Shown piece after piece: positions 13,761-13,988 of a DNA stretch of 13,988 bases (positions are counted from its first letter, which is position 1; each line of letters begins with the position of its first letter). The DNA comes from Helicobacter sp. Its GTDB lineage: Bacteria > Campylobacterota > Campylobacteria > Campylobacterales > Helicobacteraceae. The position numbers and the translations under genes were made by a program. Under the pieces are notes generated by a model. That model was given only the letters and a program-made list of their open reading frames with translations. It was not told the origin of the DNA and did no database searches. Location: positions 1 to 13,988 of the forward strand of contig JARHZY010000172.1 of NCBI GenBank assembly GCA_029264655.1. The letters are read 5' to 3'.

Positions 13761-13988
13761 TATAGCCTCTAAAGCCTGTGCTATGCTATTAAGCTCTGCT
13801 ATGGCATACTCTTGGTTTTGTATATCATTTTTTAATTGTTCCATTTGGTTATCATATTCATTAAAGATATTCTCTATTTTCACCTCCTTAAGCTTACCAA
13901 TAATATTTTTAATATATTTAAAAATATCTTGTTTTACTTCTTTTTTCAAATTATCAATAAAGCTTTGTGCTTCTTGTATAAACTCTTG
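13758..13988 (-). CDS. C-terminal end of a coiled-coil protein, cut by the window edge
   Basis: The frame is open from the right edge (13988) to a TAG at 13760-13758, giving at least 76 residues. Calling a start at the TTG near 13949 would be artificial, because the frame runs on upstream without a stop (QEFIQEAQSFIDNLKKE). The visible part is highly charged and helical, with Lys-rich (LKKEVKQDIFKYIKNIIGKL) and Glu/Asn/Gln-rich stretches ending in AIAELNSIAQALEAI, typical of a coiled coil. I do not recognise the family; large dynamin-like or SMC-like ATPases often end this way, but nothing here proves it. It points toward purA and is followed by two hairpins. Confidence 0.65.
   Translation of the reverse strand, partial: QEFIQEAQSFIDNLKKEVKQDIFKYIKNIIGKLKEVKIENIFNEYDNQMEQLKNDIQNQEYAIAELNSIAQALEAI

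Overview
The window looks like chromosomal DNA of a low-GC Campylobacterota, most likely an enterohepatic Helicobacter. The reasons are strong A+T bias, Shine-Dalgarno sites of the AAGGA/GGAG type, extended TATAAT -10 boxes, the adjacent metB-cysK pair known from Helicobacter pylori (HP0106-HP0107), a short FtsY without a long acidic N-terminus, and a HisZ-like gene overlapping purA. This assignment is inference; no marker such as 16S rRNA is present.

Left part (1-4239), all genes on the minus strand. At the edge lie two very small membrane-protein genes with matching ribosome-binding leaders. The first is complete (137-292) and the second runs off the window (from 65). Next comes a BspA-like (DUF285) protein made of eight 25-residue repeats, then a 463-base AT-rich gap, then cysK and metB as a tight unit. 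By analogy with H. pylori these two act in reverse transsulfuration (homocysteine to cystathionine to cysteine) rather than in classical cysteine and methionine synthesis. The cysK product carries an insert of about 100 residues.

Middle (4240-10747), plus strand. A divergent promoter region leads into a thioredoxin-like lipoprotein and ftsY (SRP receptor GTPase). An orphan trpB follows. Its open frame continues in frame for about 730 residues beyond the enzyme as an extremely acidic, Thr/Gln/Asp/Asn/Ser-rich, lysine- and arginine-poor tail. This is the most unusual object in the window. lpxK (lipid A 4'-kinase) comes next.

Right part (10748-13988). A promoter with a clear TATAAT drives a HisZ-like paralogue of class II aminoacyl-tRNA synthetases, which overlaps purA (adenylosuccinate synthetase) by 8 bases. 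About 800 bases without a credible gene follow. They hold several inverted repeats, a promoter-like site on the minus strand and a 16-base perfect palindrome. The window closes with the C-terminal end of a coiled-coil protein on the minus strand, followed by two hairpins, one with a T-run.

The housekeeping genes are unremarkable. The unusual content is the low-complexity sequence added to metabolic proteins (TrpB tail, CysK insert, lipoprotein tail, short LpxK segment), the tandem tiny membrane proteins, and the structured right-hand intergenic region. No tRNA, rRNA, insertion sequence or CRISPR array was seen.
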